Positions 34,780 through 45,300 of a DNA stretch of 64,000 bases are shown here, one piece after another (positions within the stretch are counted from its first letter, which is position 1; each line of letters opens with the position of its first letter). The stretch lies in contig CAVTJP010000005.1 in assembly GCA_963735085.1 (NCBI GenBank), forward strand, positions 2,599,594-2,663,593. Direction: 5' to 3'. The position numbers and the translations under genes are program-made. The stretch comes from DATJGR01 sp963735085. GTDB taxonomy: Bacteria > Pseudomonadota > Gammaproteobacteria > Pseudomonadales > Azotimanducaceae. The notes under the pieces were generated by a model, which worked only from the letters and a program-made list of their open reading frames with translations, was not told the origin of the DNA and did no database searches.

Positions 34780-35493
34780 TTACTGCTTCGTCGCGACAAT
34801 CGACACGACGATGTCGATCCTGTCGGCCACCCGTATCGCACCGCCGAATGCGCTGAACGGCGCCAGACCAAGCGTGGCGTGATCGACGCTGAAAGCGCCC
34901 CGAATCGACAATTCATCACCGTTGCGATGCCAGGTGACATCGACCGGCACGCGCGCCAGGTGACCACGCACGTTTAAGGACAGTTGCACCTGGGTCGTCT
35001 GCGCACCGACATGAATAGGTGTGACGTGCACCGTAACGAATGGCGCCGCTTCTGCATCGAGCACCTGCGGTCCCAACATATTCGTTCGGGTGCCCGCAAT
35101 GTCGGATTGCGAGGGCTGCGTCGCGAAATCTGGACCTGCCGCGGCGCGCGCAGCCGCATCGTCAACCACGAGGTCGCCAACGCGTACATACAGGTCCGCG
35201 CGCGCATCGGTCAGGTCCTCAGCCAGATAAACGAAGCCATTGATGTGGCCTTGAATCACATGGTTGTGTCCGAACGTCGCGAGCGCACCGGCCCGGTACA
35301 CCTTCACGGTCAACTCGGAACGTTCCGCCACGACGCCATACCGCGCCTGAGCCGGAACCTGAGCGTAAAATGTAGTGGGAAAGCCGTCAGGTAAACCCCC
35401 AGCGGGCAGACGCATCGTGGGCATGTGGGGTTGGGGTACGCACCCGCAGAGCACCAGCAACAATACAGCACGGGCAACAGACGTCTTATTCAT
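34780..35493 (-). CDS. YceI-like lipoprotein
   Basis: 237-residue lipoprotein: signal peptide ending in lipobox LVLCGC, then a YceI-like lipocalin-type beta-barrel domain (SELTVKVYRAGALATFGHNHVI, LGPQVLDAEAAPFVTVHV, VRGHLARVPVDVTWHRNGDELSIRGAFSVDHATLGLAPFS). The GHNH piece near residue 77 and the LDAEAAPFVTV strand are characteristic. YceI proteins bind isoprenoid-like lipids in the periplasm; substrate here is unknown. Convergent with the AgmX-domain gene and divergent from the 2Fe-2S gene. Confidence 0.82.
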   Translation of the reverse strand: MNKTSVARAVLLLVLCGCVPQPHMPTMRLPAGGLPDGFPTTFYAQVPAQARYGVVAERSELTVKVYRAGALATFGHNHVIQGHINGFVYLAEDLTDARADLYVRVGDLVVDDAAARAAAGPDFATQPSQSDIAGTRTNMLGPQVLDAEAAPFVTVHVTPIHVGAQTTQVQLSLNVRGHLARVPVDVTWHRNGDELSIRGAFSVDHATLGLAPFSAFGGAIRVADRIDIVVSIVATKQ

Positions 35494-35604
35494 CGCTTAC
35501 CTCTACCACGTCAGCGGCGGCGATGTAACGTGATGCAACAGCTCGCTTTCACACATCTGTGTCGATCGGTAACATAATGGGTTCTGTTGGTAGGGAACTT
35601 CCGA

Positions 35605-36117
35605 ATGATTGTATTGCTGGTCAATGGCGTATCCCGCCAGGTTGACGTCGATCCATCGACGCCGCTGCTGTGGGTGATTCGCGAACAACTGCACTTGTCC
35701 GGCACGAAGTTCGGATGCGGTATTGCGCAGTGCGGCGCCTGCACCGTGCATCTGGATGGGGTGCCGGTGCGCTCCTGCTCGGTGCCGGTCGGGTCGGCCG
35801 CCGGGAAAGCCGTCACCACAATCGAGGGCATTCGACCGTCGCCGGAGCAACTGCACCCGTTGCAGCAGGCCTGGATCGACGAGCAGGTTCCCCAGTGCGG
35901 CTATTGCCAATCGGGTCAGATCATGTCGGCGGTTGCGCTGCTGGCGGCGAATCCGACGCCGAACGATGCCGACATCGACGAGGCGATGCGCGGCAACATC
36001 TGTCGCTGTGGCACATATACGCGCATTCGGCGCGCGATCAAGCGGGCAGCCGGCACCGCAGATGCGGCGGTCGCCTACTTCGAACCCACCCAACAGGAGG
36101 TGCGCCGCAATGGCTGA
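35605..36117 (+). CDS. 2Fe-2S subunit, molybdenum hydroxylase
   Basis: 170-residue small subunit of the xanthine oxidase family. Two [2Fe-2S] sites are visible: the plant-type GCGIAQCGACTVHLDG (residues about 41-56) and the second, C-terminal CGYCQSGQIM with CRCGTYTRIRRAI. Length fits the IorA/CoxS type. It passes electrons from the Mo subunit encoded next to an external acceptor. ATG at 35605 (MIVLLVNG) is preferred to a TTG 18 bases upstream. The last eight bases overlap the start of the large subunit gene. Confidence 0.93.
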   Translation: MIVLLVNGVSRQVDVDPSTPLLWVIREQLHLSGTKFGCGIAQCGACTVHLDGVPVRSCSVPVGSAAGKAVTTIEGIRPSPEQLHPLQQAWIDEQVPQCGYCQSGQIMSAVALLAANPTPNDADIDEAMRGNICRCGTYTRIRRAIKRAAGTADAAVAYFEPTQQEVRRNG

Positions 36118-38353
36118 TCGTCGAATCGGCAAGTGGAGTCGCCGCGGATTCATCGCGGCCGGCGTTGTTACCGGCGGCGCGCTGATCGTCGGTGTGGCAA
36201 TCCGACCCGGCCACCGCGCGCCGAAGCTGGCGCACCTGGTAACGCGCGACGGTGAAGCGTTGGTCAACGCGTGGGTGAAGATTGCCCCCGACAACACCGT
36301 GACGGTCATCGTGCCGCATGCCGAAATGGGCCAAGGCGTTCACACGACGTTGCCGATGATGCTCGCCGATGAGATGAATGCAGACTGGTCGCGTGTGCAG
36401 ATGCTGGAAGCACCCGCGCACGAGGATTATGCGAATTATCCGCTGGGGCGCGGGTACATCCTCGGCAATATGGACGTGCCGCGCGTATTGGTGGGTACGG
36501 TCAACGGCGCGTTCCTGAAGATTACGCAGTCTATGAACCTGCAGATCACCGGTGGCAGTAGCTCGTTGCGAATGACCGGCGTGCAGGGCATGCGCATCGC
36601 CGGTGCCGCCGCCCGAGAAATGTTGCTGGATGCGGCCGCCGCAACGTGGCAGGTACCGCGTGGTGAACTCGAAGCGAAAGAGAGTTACATCGAACACGCG
36701 AAAAGCCAGCGGCGCGCGCCATTTGCTGACTTCGCGACGGCCGCGGCTGACATGACGCCGCCCTCGAAACCGCGCCTGAAAACGCCGGATCAATTCACGA
36801 TCATGGGCACCCGACGTGCCCGCTTCGATATACCGGCCAAAGTCGATGGCAGCGCGCAGTTTGGTCTCGACATCGATCTGCCCAACATGCGCTACGCGAC
36901 GGTGCGGGCCTGTCCGGTTTTTGGCGGCACGGTTGCATCGTTGGACGCCTCCGCTGCGAAGACGTCGCCAGGTGTGCATGACGTCGTCGATCTCGGTAAC
37001 GCCTTCGCGGTGATCGGCAACGGCTACTGGACCGCGAAGCAGGCGCTGGAGCGGGTGAAGGTGACGTGGAACACCGGCGCAGCAGGCAGTGTCGATCAAG
37101 CCGCCGTCTATGCGCAGTTCGCCGGCGCGCTCGACTCGATGGGCGACGACGGTGGCCAGAAGGACGTCGAGCGCGGCGACGCGGCACGTTCGCTCAGAGG
37201 GGCGACGAGGATCGTCGAAGCAGAGTATCGGGTGCCGTTCCTGGCCCATGCCTGCATGGAACCGCTGAACGCGACGGCTTGGGTGCACGACGGTCTGTGT
37301 GAGGTTTGGACGGGCACCCAGAATCCGCTGGGCTTCAGAGCCGACGTCGCGAAGGCCCTCGGCATGCCGGACGCGCAGGTGAAGATCCACAATCAGTATC
37401 TCGGCGGTGGCTTCGGCCGCCGCGCGCAATCCGACTATGCGGTTCAGGCGGCGCGCATCGCGCAACGCAGCGATACGCCGGTGAAATTGATCTGGGCGCG
37501 GGAAGAGGACATGCGCCAGGACAATTACCGCGGCGCCGTGACGTCGCGATTCAAAGCGGCGTTGGACGCCGACGGCGTTCCGTTTGCGTGGCTGAATCAC
37601 TATGTGAACAAGCACGAACCGGTCGAAGCGCCTCACATCCCCTATGCGATTGCACATCAGTCGGTGCGCTACATCGAAAGCCCCACGCACGTTCGCTTCG
37701 GACCGTGGCGCAGCGTCGATCACTCGCAACACGGGTTCTTCACGGAATCCTTCGTCGACGAACTCGCCTATGCAGCGAACCAGGACCCGTACAGGTTTCG
37801 CGCATCACTGCTGGCCGATGAGCCGAGGTATCTGAAGGTACTCGACACTGCAGCCCAACATGCGGGCTGGGGGGCGAAACTACCGAAGGGCTGGGGACGC
37901 GGCATCGCGTTGCAGCGCTCGTTCGGCACTTTGGTGGCGCAGGTGGTTGACGTCGAAGTCGTCGCCGGGCGCGTGCGTGTCGACCGGGTAATCTGCGCGG
38001 TCGATCCAGGCTTCGCGGTGAGCCCGGACGGACTCGTCGCACAGATGGAGAGCGGCATCGTCTATGGCTTGACGGCGGCGCTGTACGGCGACATCAGTCT
38101 GGCAAACGGCGCCGTGATGCAAAGTAACTTTCACGACTACAAGATGTTGCGCATCGACGAAACGCCGCGGATCGAGACGCACATCATCGCCAGTGGTGAA
38201 GCGATTGGCGGTGCTGGTGAACCGGGCACGCCCGCCATTGCGCCGGCGCTGGCGAACGCAATATTTGCGGCCACCGGAACGCGTATCCGCGAATTGCCGG
38301 TGGCGAAGCACGATCTGAATTTTCGCATCGAAGAGCGCGACAGCGTCGGCTAG
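36110..38353 (+). CDS. molybdopterin-binding large subunit (IorB type)
   Basis: 747-residue molybdenum hydroxylase large subunit. A twin-arginine signal (SRRGFIAAGVVTGGALIVG) puts the folded enzyme in the periplasm. The cofactor-binding parts include PHAEMGQGVHTTLPMMLADE, GGGFGRRAQSDY and the catalytic Glu loop GGAGEPGTPAIAPALANAIF. This arrangement, small subunit plus a Tat-type large subunit and no FAD subunit, is that of isoquinoline 1-oxidoreductase-like and aldehyde oxidoreductase enzymes. AGGAGG lies nine bases before the ATG. No XdhC-type chaperone or cytochrome gene is next to it in this window. Substrate unknown. Confidence 0.93.
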   Translation: MADRRIGKWSRRGFIAAGVVTGGALIVGVAIRPGHRAPKLAHLVTRDGEALVNAWVKIAPDNTVTVIVPHAEMGQGVHTTLPMMLADEMNADWSRVQMLEAPAHEDYANYPLGRGYILGNMDVPRVLVGTVNGAFLKITQSMNLQITGGSSSLRMTGVQGMRIAGAAAREMLLDAAAATWQVPRGELEAKESYIEHAKSQRRAPFADFATAAADMTPPSKPRLKTPDQFTIMGTRRARFDIPAKVDGSAQFGLDIDLPNMRYATVRACPVFGGTVASLDASAAKTSPGVHDVVDLGNAFAVIGNGYWTAKQALERVKVTWNTGAAGSVDQAAVYAQFAGALDSMGDDGGQKDVERGDAARSLRGATRIVEAEYRVPFLAHACMEPLNATAWVHDGLCEVWTGTQNPLGFRADVAKALGMPDAQVKIHNQYLGGGFGRRAQSDYAVQAARIAQRSDTPVKLIWAREEDMRQDNYRGAVTSRFKAALDADGVPFAWLNHYVNKHEPVEAPHIPYAIAHQSVRYIESPTHVRFGPWRSVDHSQHGFFTESFVDELAYAANQDPYRFRASLLADEPRYLKVLDTAAQHAGWGAKLPKGWGRGIALQRSFGTLVAQVVDVEVVAGRVRVDRVICAVDPGFAVSPDGLVAQMESGIVYGLTAALYGDISLANGAVMQSNFHDYKMLRIDETPRIETHIIASGEAIGGAGEPGTPAIAPALANAIFAATGTRIRELPVAKHDLNFRIEERDSVG

Positions 38354-38367
38354 TCACGGCACCTACA

Positions 38368-39066
38368 TCATGGAAGCAGCGCACCACCATCAACGTCGAC
38401 GGTGGTACCAGTGGTGAAGTCGTTGCGCAGTAGGAATAGAACGGCATCGGCGACTTCGTCAGCGTTCCCAGCGCGTGGAATAACGTTGCGAGCGGTTGCC
38501 TGTTGCAGAAACGATGCGCGCTGGTTGCCGGTTACAGCGAACATCGGCGTATCGATGATACCGGGTGAGACGACATTGATTCGGCGCGGTGCAAGCTCCG
38601 GTGCAACGGCACGAACGAATCCCTCCACTGCGTTGCCGACCGTCGATATTGCCGCCATACCCGGCATCGACTTGCGCGCCGGCGAGCCGCTGATCAGCAC
38701 GATGGCGCCGTGTTCAGACATCAGCGGTGCGCCCAGACGCACCGAATTCACGTAGCCCCAGAGTTTACGAAAGGACCCTTCGAAGCCATCGAGATCCATC
38801 GCCAGAAACGGACCGGTAGCGCGCTCGCCGCCGGTGGCCGCGTTGACGAGAATGTCGAACGGCGCGAGTTCTTTGAACAACTGCTCGAGGGCCGCGCGAT
38901 CCAGCACGTCGACGGACCGCGCGGTGACGTTCTCCGCAGCGGTCCTATTGGCGTTACGGCTCGCTGCGGTCACCCGCGCGCCTGCGGTTGCGAGCTGGGT
39001 GCTGACGGCCAGCCCGATGCCCGACGTGCCGCCGAGCACGATCGCGCGTTTGTTCTCGAGTTCCAT
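38368..39066 (-). CDS. SDR family protein lacking YxxxK
   Basis: 232-residue short-chain dehydrogenase/reductase fold. The dinucleotide loop is GGTSGIGLA near residue 12-20, and NAATGG near 77 matches the NAG motif. The catalytic region reads LISGSPARKSMPGMAAISTVGNAVEGF: the Ser is present, but where Tyr-x3-Lys is expected the alignment gives Ile and Gly. Oxidoreductase activity by the usual mechanism is therefore doubtful. ATG at 39066. It is the last of three close minus-strand genes (gaps of about 10 bases and a 4-base overlap), so it may be co-expressed with the TraB/GumN and CinA-like genes. Confidence 0.85.
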   Translation of the reverse strand: MELENKRAIVLGGTSGIGLAVSTQLATAGARVTAASRNANRTAAENVTARSVDVLDRAALEQLFKELAPFDILVNAATGGERATGPFLAMDLDGFEGSFRKLWGYVNSVRLGAPLMSEHGAIVLISGSPARKSMPGMAAISTVGNAVEGFVRAVAPELAPRRINVVSPGIIDTPMFAVTGNQRASFLQQATARNVIPRAGNADEVADAVLFLLRNDFTTGTTVDVDGGALLP

Positions 39067-39075
39067 AGGGTGCCC

Positions 39076-40206
39076 TCAGATTCTGTCGTTTGAATCGATA
39101 CGGTGGCCGCGGAGTCCACGCGCTTGGAGTAACGCAACGATACCCTCCGGGCCGATCAAATGCGCGGCGCCGACCAGCACGAACGTGGTGCCGGGTGTCG
39201 TCAGATAAGTCGTCACGTTCGAAGCCATGCGGACGTTGCGGTCATCGAGCAGCCGCTTCATGAACGCCCGAATTTGCGGCGAGTTACCCGATTGCAGATC
39301 GAACAAACGGCGGAATTCACCATCGTCGCCCGACAGCCACGCAACGATCATGGCCGAGATCAGCGAATCGACCGTCGCCATCTGGTGCAGCGTATCTGAG
39401 AGTATCTCGTCCTGTACCGGCATCGATGGACTGGTCAACACGGCAAGCTGTTCGTCCAGCGTCTCGAGTTGCAGGATCGGACGATCACCGACGGCGCCGA
39501 TGAAATGCTGTTCGAGTCCGAACTCCGGCGCATAGCCGAGTGCACTAAGGCGCGCGACGGCGAGTTGTGTCGCGAGGATGGCGGGCTTCAGTGACGCCAC
39601 GCTTGCGATTGGCATCGCTTGCGATCGTAGATAAGCCGTCAGTGCCGTGAAGGTTTGGGGTGCCAGCACTGAAGCGAGCGATTGCTGTGGCGGCAGCATG
39701 GCGTAGCGACCAAACGCATCCCGCAGCACCTGCGGTGCGAGGCTGGTTGTATTGACCTCCACCACCAACCGGTCAGCGCGCCGGAACGCCTCATCGAACT
39801 GCGTTGGCAATGGCAACAAAGTCGCCTTCATGACGTGAATCGAGCCGGCGAGATACACCGTCGCGGCACCTTTATCAAACCGCCACAAGAACAATGGATG
39901 CGCTGACGGCGGCACGCGGGCGCGGATCTGCTTGGCGGTCGTGACGAGCGCATCATCGAGGCGCCTGAGCTCGCACACGGCCGGCGGATGGCTCCGGGCA
40001 CGACAGCGCTGCAACGCCGCGGTACTCGCGCTCTGATCGCTCGGTTCGCCGGATGCGATACCGCGCACGGAAGGATCGTTCACGGCGACTGCCAATGCCT
40101 TGTGTGACGGCAGCGCAGAGTAGCTCGTGGTCCCGTCGGGTGGACTGCCCGACGCAGGAAGCATCCCGCATAGGAGCAAGCAAGCGGCGATTCGCCGCAG
40201 CTTCAT
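39076..40206 (-). CDS. TraB/GumN family protein
   Basis: 376-residue protein with a Sec signal peptide (about 1-20) and the TraB/GumN signature: FLWRFDKGAATVYLAGSIHVMK near 108-128, then LVVEVNT and a C-terminal VLVGAAHLIGPEGIVALLQARG. Conserved Gly-x-x-His and Glu residues mark a putative metalloprotease fold (Tiki/TraB/PrgY). Function in Gram-negative bacteria is not well known; GumN is part of xanthan gene clusters. The start ATG overlaps the stop of the CinA-like gene. Confidence 0.87.
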   Translation of the reverse strand: MKLRRIAACLLLCGMLPASGSPPDGTTSYSALPSHKALAVAVNDPSVRGIASGEPSDQSASTAALQRCRARSHPPAVCELRRLDDALVTTAKQIRARVPPSAHPLFLWRFDKGAATVYLAGSIHVMKATLLPLPTQFDEAFRRADRLVVEVNTTSLAPQVLRDAFGRYAMLPPQQSLASVLAPQTFTALTAYLRSQAMPIASVASLKPAILATQLAVARLSALGYAPEFGLEQHFIGAVGDRPILQLETLDEQLAVLTSPSMPVQDEILSDTLHQMATVDSLISAMIVAWLSGDDGEFRRLFDLQSGNSPQIRAFMKRLLDDRNVRMASNVTTYLTTPGTTFVLVGAAHLIGPEGIVALLQARGLRGHRIDSNDRI

Positions 40207-40958
40207 GCGGAGGTCACATCGTGCGGCTCGGCGCCGGCCCCGACAATCATTGCGACAACCTCTTCGAGCATTGCATCGAGTGCCGTGGCATCCGTTCCGC
40301 GCATCACCAGCGTAGTGCCGTATCGGGCCTCGCGCGTGAACGGGTAGCTGCCCAGATCGATCAGCGGATAACGTTGTTGAATTTCCCCGAGCGGTGCGGC
40401 GATCTGACTCTCGCCCAAGTACACGGTGACGGACCGGGATCGCACCACTGCACCGCCGCGAAGCTTTCCTTTGAGCGACGACAACATGCCCTGCATCACG
40501 ATTGGGATGCCGGCCATGACGTAGACATTCTCGATGAAAAATCCCGGCGGACCGCCACTGGGATTGTCGATCAGCCCTGCACCCTGCGGCACCCGTGCCA
40601 TCAGCATCCGCGCGGCCATCACGTCTGGGGGAACCGGTCGACTTTGGATCATTCGCGCGATCTCGGAATGGATTACCAGCTCGCGATTGAACGCCTTCGC
40701 GATACAGGCCGCCGTAATATCGTCATGGGTCGGCCCGATACCGCCGGTTGTGAATATGTAGTCGTAACGGTTGCGCACGGCGCGCAGGGTATCGACGATT
40801 TCCGATTCGACATCCGGTACGACGCGCGCTTCGCGAACCCGGACGCCCCATTCGTTGAGTTGCATGGCGATGTGGCGCAGGTTCGTATCCTGCGTGCGTC
40901 CAGACAGGATCTCGTTGCCAATGATCAACACGCAAGCGGTTACAACCGGATTTTCCAT
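40203..40958 (-). CDS. CinA-like molybdopterin-binding domain protein
   Basis: 251-residue protein made of the MoCF/MogA-like domain found at the N-terminus of CinA. Seen: ACVLIIGNEILSGRTQDTN, TTGGIGPTHDDITAACIAKAF and NPSGGPPGFFIENVYVMAGIP. The C-terminal nicotinamide-mononucleotide deamidase domain of full CinA is absent, as in the short YfaY/MJ0674-like group. Nucleotide or pyrophosphate substrate is likely. ATG at 40958 fits the conserved start; the longer reading frame upstream is not conserved. First gene of a tightly spaced three-gene unit. Confidence 0.87.
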   Translation of the reverse strand: MENPVVTACVLIIGNEILSGRTQDTNLRHIAMQLNEWGVRVREARVVPDVESEIVDTLRAVRNRYDYIFTTGGIGPTHDDITAACIAKAFNRELVIHSEIARMIQSRPVPPDVMAARMLMARVPQGAGLIDNPSGGPPGFFIENVYVMAGIPIVMQGMLSSLKGKLRGGAVVRSRSVTVYLGESQIAAPLGEIQQRYPLIDLGSYPFTREARYGTTLVMRGTDATALDAMLEEVVAMIVGAGAEPHDVTSA

Positions 40959-41268
40959 TGCCAAGCCGATGAGGAACGATTGGCAACATCGTAGCACTGG
41001 CACTTCCAGTGAAGCATCTGCTGCTCGAACCGTGACGGGCTTCTCAAATTCCGCACGCGATCGGGTTTCGTCAAGTATTCGGCAAGTTGTTGATAACGAT
41101 TGTGTTGGTCGACGCAAAGCTGACGGAGGTGTGAAGGTGCGCAAGCAATTGGTTGCGGCGCTATGTAAGCATATGTAAATTCCCGCTGAAGCGAGCTTGC
41201 TTGCTGGGCGGCACACAACCAAGGGACTGGATTGCCGCCAGAGCGGCCCGACTAGGAAGGTCTACATT
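40959..41268. other. intergenic region upstream of Ig-like lipoprotein gene
   Basis: About 310 bases between the divergent CinA-like and Ig-like lipoprotein genes. It must hold both promoters. Part of it is AT-richer than its surroundings (about 41070-41180). A gene-like reading frame is not visible and no clear minus-24/minus-12 element was found. The final bases (AGGAAGG) are the ribosome-binding site of the lipoprotein gene. Confidence 0.5.
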
Positions 41269-42123
41269 ATGCAGTTTCTCTCGTCGCCCGTTCGGATTGC
41301 GTCGCGTTCACTGTTGATGGTTCTCACATCGCTGTCGATCGTGGCCTGTGGCGGCGGTGGCTCCGGAGGCTCGACCAGCCAACCCCCCGGTTCCCAGAGC
41401 CCGCCGACGGTGAGCTTGTCGGCGAGCCCATCGAGCGTGTCGTCCGGCGGCACGACCACGCTGTCGTGGAATTCCAGCAATGCCGACACGTGCACCGCAT
41501 CGGGTGCCTGGAGTGGCAGCAAAGGGGTGAATGGCAGCGCTTCGAGCGCGGCCATCTCTGCAAGTTCGACGTTTACACTGAACTGTAGCGGGCCGGGCGG
41601 TGGCGCCGTTGCCAGCGCGACAGTCACCGTTTCGACCAGCACCTCGCCATCCGTACAACTCAGCGCTTCACCGCCGGGTGTCGCGCCGGGTGCGACGACG
41701 ACGCTGAATTGGAGCGCAACCAACGTCACCAGCTGCACAGCCTCAGGCGGCTGGAGCGGATCGAAGGCCCTGACGGGTTCACAAGCCACCGATCCGTTGA
41801 ATAGTGATCAGACTTATCAACTCTCGTGCAGCGGTTCGAACGGCAATGCGCTGGCGATGACCACGGTGACTTTGCGCAATGCGGAGCTCACGTGGACGGC
41901 ACCGACGAAGAATGTAGATGGCTCACCCGCGAACCTCACCGGCTACAAGGTGTACTGGGGACCGGATTCGCGCAACTACACCAAGAGTGCGAACGTCAGT
42001 GGGGCCGGCACGACGTCGTACACCACGGCGCTCACGCCGGGTATCTGGTACTTCGCCGTGACCGCCGTTGATGCCAACGGGGAGAGTGCGAAAACGAACG
42101 AGGTCTCCAAGACCGTCTTCTGA
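41269..42123 (+). CDS. Ig-like repeat and Fn3 lipoprotein
   Basis: 284-residue secreted protein. The signal peptide ends in a lipobox (LSIVAC) followed by a Gly/Ser linker. Two Ig-like repeats of about 80 residues follow (motifs LSWNSSNADTCTASGAWSGSKG and LNWSATNVTSCTASGGWSGSKA, each with a second Cys in an LNCSG or LSCSG strand, likely a disulfide). The last 80 residues are a fibronectin type III domain (WTAPTKNVDGSPANLTGYKVYWG). It is a short relative of the next gene: the repeats and the Fn3 domain are clearly homologous. Probably an outer-membrane or surface adhesin-like structure. Confidence 0.85.
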   Translation: MQFLSSPVRIASRSLLMVLTSLSIVACGGGGSGGSTSQPPGSQSPPTVSLSASPSSVSSGGTTTLSWNSSNADTCTASGAWSGSKGVNGSASSAAISASSTFTLNCSGPGGGAVASATVTVSTSTSPSVQLSASPPGVAPGATTTLNWSATNVTSCTASGGWSGSKALTGSQATDPLNSDQTYQLSCSGSNGNALAMTTVTLRNAELTWTAPTKNVDGSPANLTGYKVYWGPDSRNYTKSANVSGAGTTSYTTALTPGIWYFAVTAVDANGESAKTNEVSKTVF

Positions 42124-42334
42124 CGTTCGGTTTGGCAAGCCGTTCGTCAAGAGAAATCATCCTTCCAATTGATCAGACGCCGCGAAACTGTCGATTCCGT
42201 CACGGGCTCACATTTTCCCTACAAGTAACATCAACCCGGCAGACAAAGACGACAGGACAGACGGTGAGGACGGCCGGCTGCGATTCGACTGCGCGAAGTC
42301 AGGCTGACTGACGCGCAGCGCTGGGAGGACTGGG

Positions 42335-45300
42335 ATGCGGTGTCAAGGGATTGGCGGCTGTGGTCGCGCGCTGGCGCTCAGCTGGGTGTTGACGGTCGTG
42401 GCAGCGTGTGGTGGCGGAAGCGGTGGCGGAGATGCGTCGTCGCAGATGCTTCGCAACGACAATCCGATCACCCTGTCCGGCAGCATCGGCGATGGTCCGG
42501 TCACCGGTGCCACCGTCACGGTTCACGACGCGCACGACCAATCGGTTGTTGCAGGCGTCAGCGACACCACCGCCGGCTATCAGATTACCGTTCCGGCGGG
42601 TACCGCATTTCCGATCACGGTAACCGCATCCGGCGGCACAGACCTGGTCAGCGGTGTTGCCCCGGATTTCGATCTGAATGCGGTCCTGCTGAATCCGACG
42701 CTCAATCGCGTCAATGTCTCGCCCCTCAGTTCCCTCGCTTCGGCCGTCGCGCAATGTGGTGGCACGCTCACGAATGATCGCCTGGCCAACGCATGGACGC
42801 TGTTGGATGGGCATCTCAGCATGGGACTCGATGCGACGCGCGTCCCCGACCCGGCAAACGGCGCGATCGACGCGAGTACCATCGCCGACGTCGTGCTTGC
42901 GAACGAGGCGCTTGGCGAAACGCTACGGCGCACCGCGGCAGCCCTGGCCGGAACCAGTGCCGAAGCGAACGCAACGACGCTGATTCAGCGCATTGGCTGC
43001 GATCTCGTCGATGGCGCGATCGATGGCGCAGGCACCGGTGCCGACCCACGTACGTCGGCAACCTTTGCGGCAGCGAGTGCCAGCGTCATGCTGGAGGTGA
43101 TCGCGGGTACGCTGCAGGTCAACAGCGCGGATGCGATGGCTCCAATGGATGACGCGATCAAATCGGTGCTGCCGGGAGTCGACCCCTCCGTTACGACCCT
43201 CAACGTACCCGTCAGTGATGGCCTCGTGCATCAGGCGCGTGACGCATTGACGGTATTGATGACTACGCTGCCCGATCCCGAACTGTCGAAGTTCGCGATT
43301 CTGCTGGGTGGCACGTCGACCGCCAACGCCCGTGCGGCGGTCAAGGGCGTGGTCACCAATGCGGATCTGGTGACCTTGGACGGACTGGCGGCACGTGTCG
43401 CGACGTCCGACGACACTCAGATCGGAACGATCACCGGCGCGGCAGAACGCCCAACCAGTGCGACGCCGCCGGTGGTGTCATTCCAAAGTACTCCGGAGAC
43501 TGTGGCGGCCGGGGCAACTGCGCTGTTGTCATGGTCATCCAGCGGGGCGCTGCACTGTGAGGCATCCGGCGACTGGTCTGGCGAACAACCCAACGAAGGC
43601 ACGTTCACGACGGCAGCGCTGCAAACCAGTCAAACCTTTGCGTTGAGCTGCGTCGGTCTGGGTGGCGTGACGTCACAGAGCGCGACGGTGCAGGTCGCGT
43701 CGGCTCCGCCGCCGACATCCCCCGTCACAACGCTGAGTGCGAATCCTACGTCGATCGCCACCGGCGGGTCCGCGCAACTGACGTGGAGCGCCACCGATGC
43801 GACCTCGTGCACCGCTTCCGGCGGGTGGTCGGGTGCCAAGGCGGTGAGTGGCACGCAGAATGTCGGTCCGCTGACGGCCAGCACCGCGTTTTCGTTGGCC
43901 TGCACCGGGCCGGGCGGTACCCATTCGGCCACCGCCACCGTGACGGTGCAGCAGGCGGCGGCACCGCCATCGCTGACCTTGGCGGCCTCGCCGCTGAGCG
44001 TTGCCAGCGGTGGCAACTCCACGCTCAGTTGGAGCAGCACGAACGCGACGAGTTGCACAGCAAGCGGCGGTTGGAGCGGTACCAAGGGACTGTCCGGGTC
44101 GGCGACGTTGGGACCGCTCACGACAGCCCAAGACGTACACGCTCGCCTGCTCCGGAGCCGGTGGCACCGTGAACCGATCTGTGTCGATCGCCATCGCAGC
44201 ACCGGGTGCGCCGACGTTGACGTTCACGGCTTCACCAACCAGCGTCAAATCCGGTGCATCGTCCACGCTCACGTGGAGCACGACCAACGCGACGAGTTGC
44301 AACGCATCGGGTTCGTGGAGCGGCGCAAAATCCACCTCCGGCAATCAGAACACGGCTGCGCTGACGGCTGACGCGAACTACACGCTGACGTGTTCCGGAG
44401 CGGGCGGCTCGGTATCACAAACTGCGGCTGTCAAAGTGCTCGCCGCGCCAACGCTGACGTTTGCGGCGTCGCCCGCGAGCGTGCAGTCGGGAGCGGCCGC
44501 ACAACTGACATGGACGGCCACGAATGCGACGAGTTGTACTGCGTCCGGCGGATGGAGCGGTAGTAAAGCCACCTCTGGCGCGCAAAGTACGGGTACGCTG
44601 AGCGCCGCCAAGACATACACGCTGACGTGTACCGGCAGTGGCGGTTCAGTGGCGAAGAACGCTTCGGTGACGGTAGTCGCCGCGCCAACGTTGTCGTTCA
44701 GTGCATCGCCAACCAGCGTGCAGTCCGGCGCTTCGTCCACGCTCACGTGGAGCACGACCAACGCGACGAGTTGCACTGCGTCGGGGTCTTGGAGCGGCTC
44801 CAAATCCACTTCTGGCAACCAGAACACGGCGGCGCTGACGGCTGACGCGAACTACACACTGACATGCGCGGGTACGGGTGGCTCGGTATCGCAGACCGCC
44901 GCCGTCAAAGTGATTTCCGCTCCAACACTGACGTTTACGGCGTCGCCCACAAGCGTACAGTCGGGAGCGGCCGCCCAACTGATATGGACCGCCACGAATG
45001 CGATGAGTTGTACAGCATCCGGCGGATGGAGCGGTAGCAAAGCGACGTCTGGAACGCAAAGCACTGGTGCGTTGAGCGCCGCGCAGACGTACACGCTGAC
45101 GTGTACCGGCAGTGGCGGTTCGGTGGCCAAGAACGCTTCGGTGACGGTGATGACCGCGCCAACGTTGTCATTCAGCGCATCGCCGACCAGCATTCAATCT
45201 GGCGGCACATCGCAATTGACTTGGAACGCCGCGAACGCAACGAGCTGCAACGCATCAGGTGGTTGGACCGGGACCAAATCGACTTCCGGATCGCAAAGCA

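Noticed and set aside
36038..37732. 564-codon open frame on the minus strand inside the molybdenum hydroxylase gene
   Set aside because: Shadow frame from high GC; no motifs, Arg/His-rich translation, while the plus frame has clear cofactor motifs.
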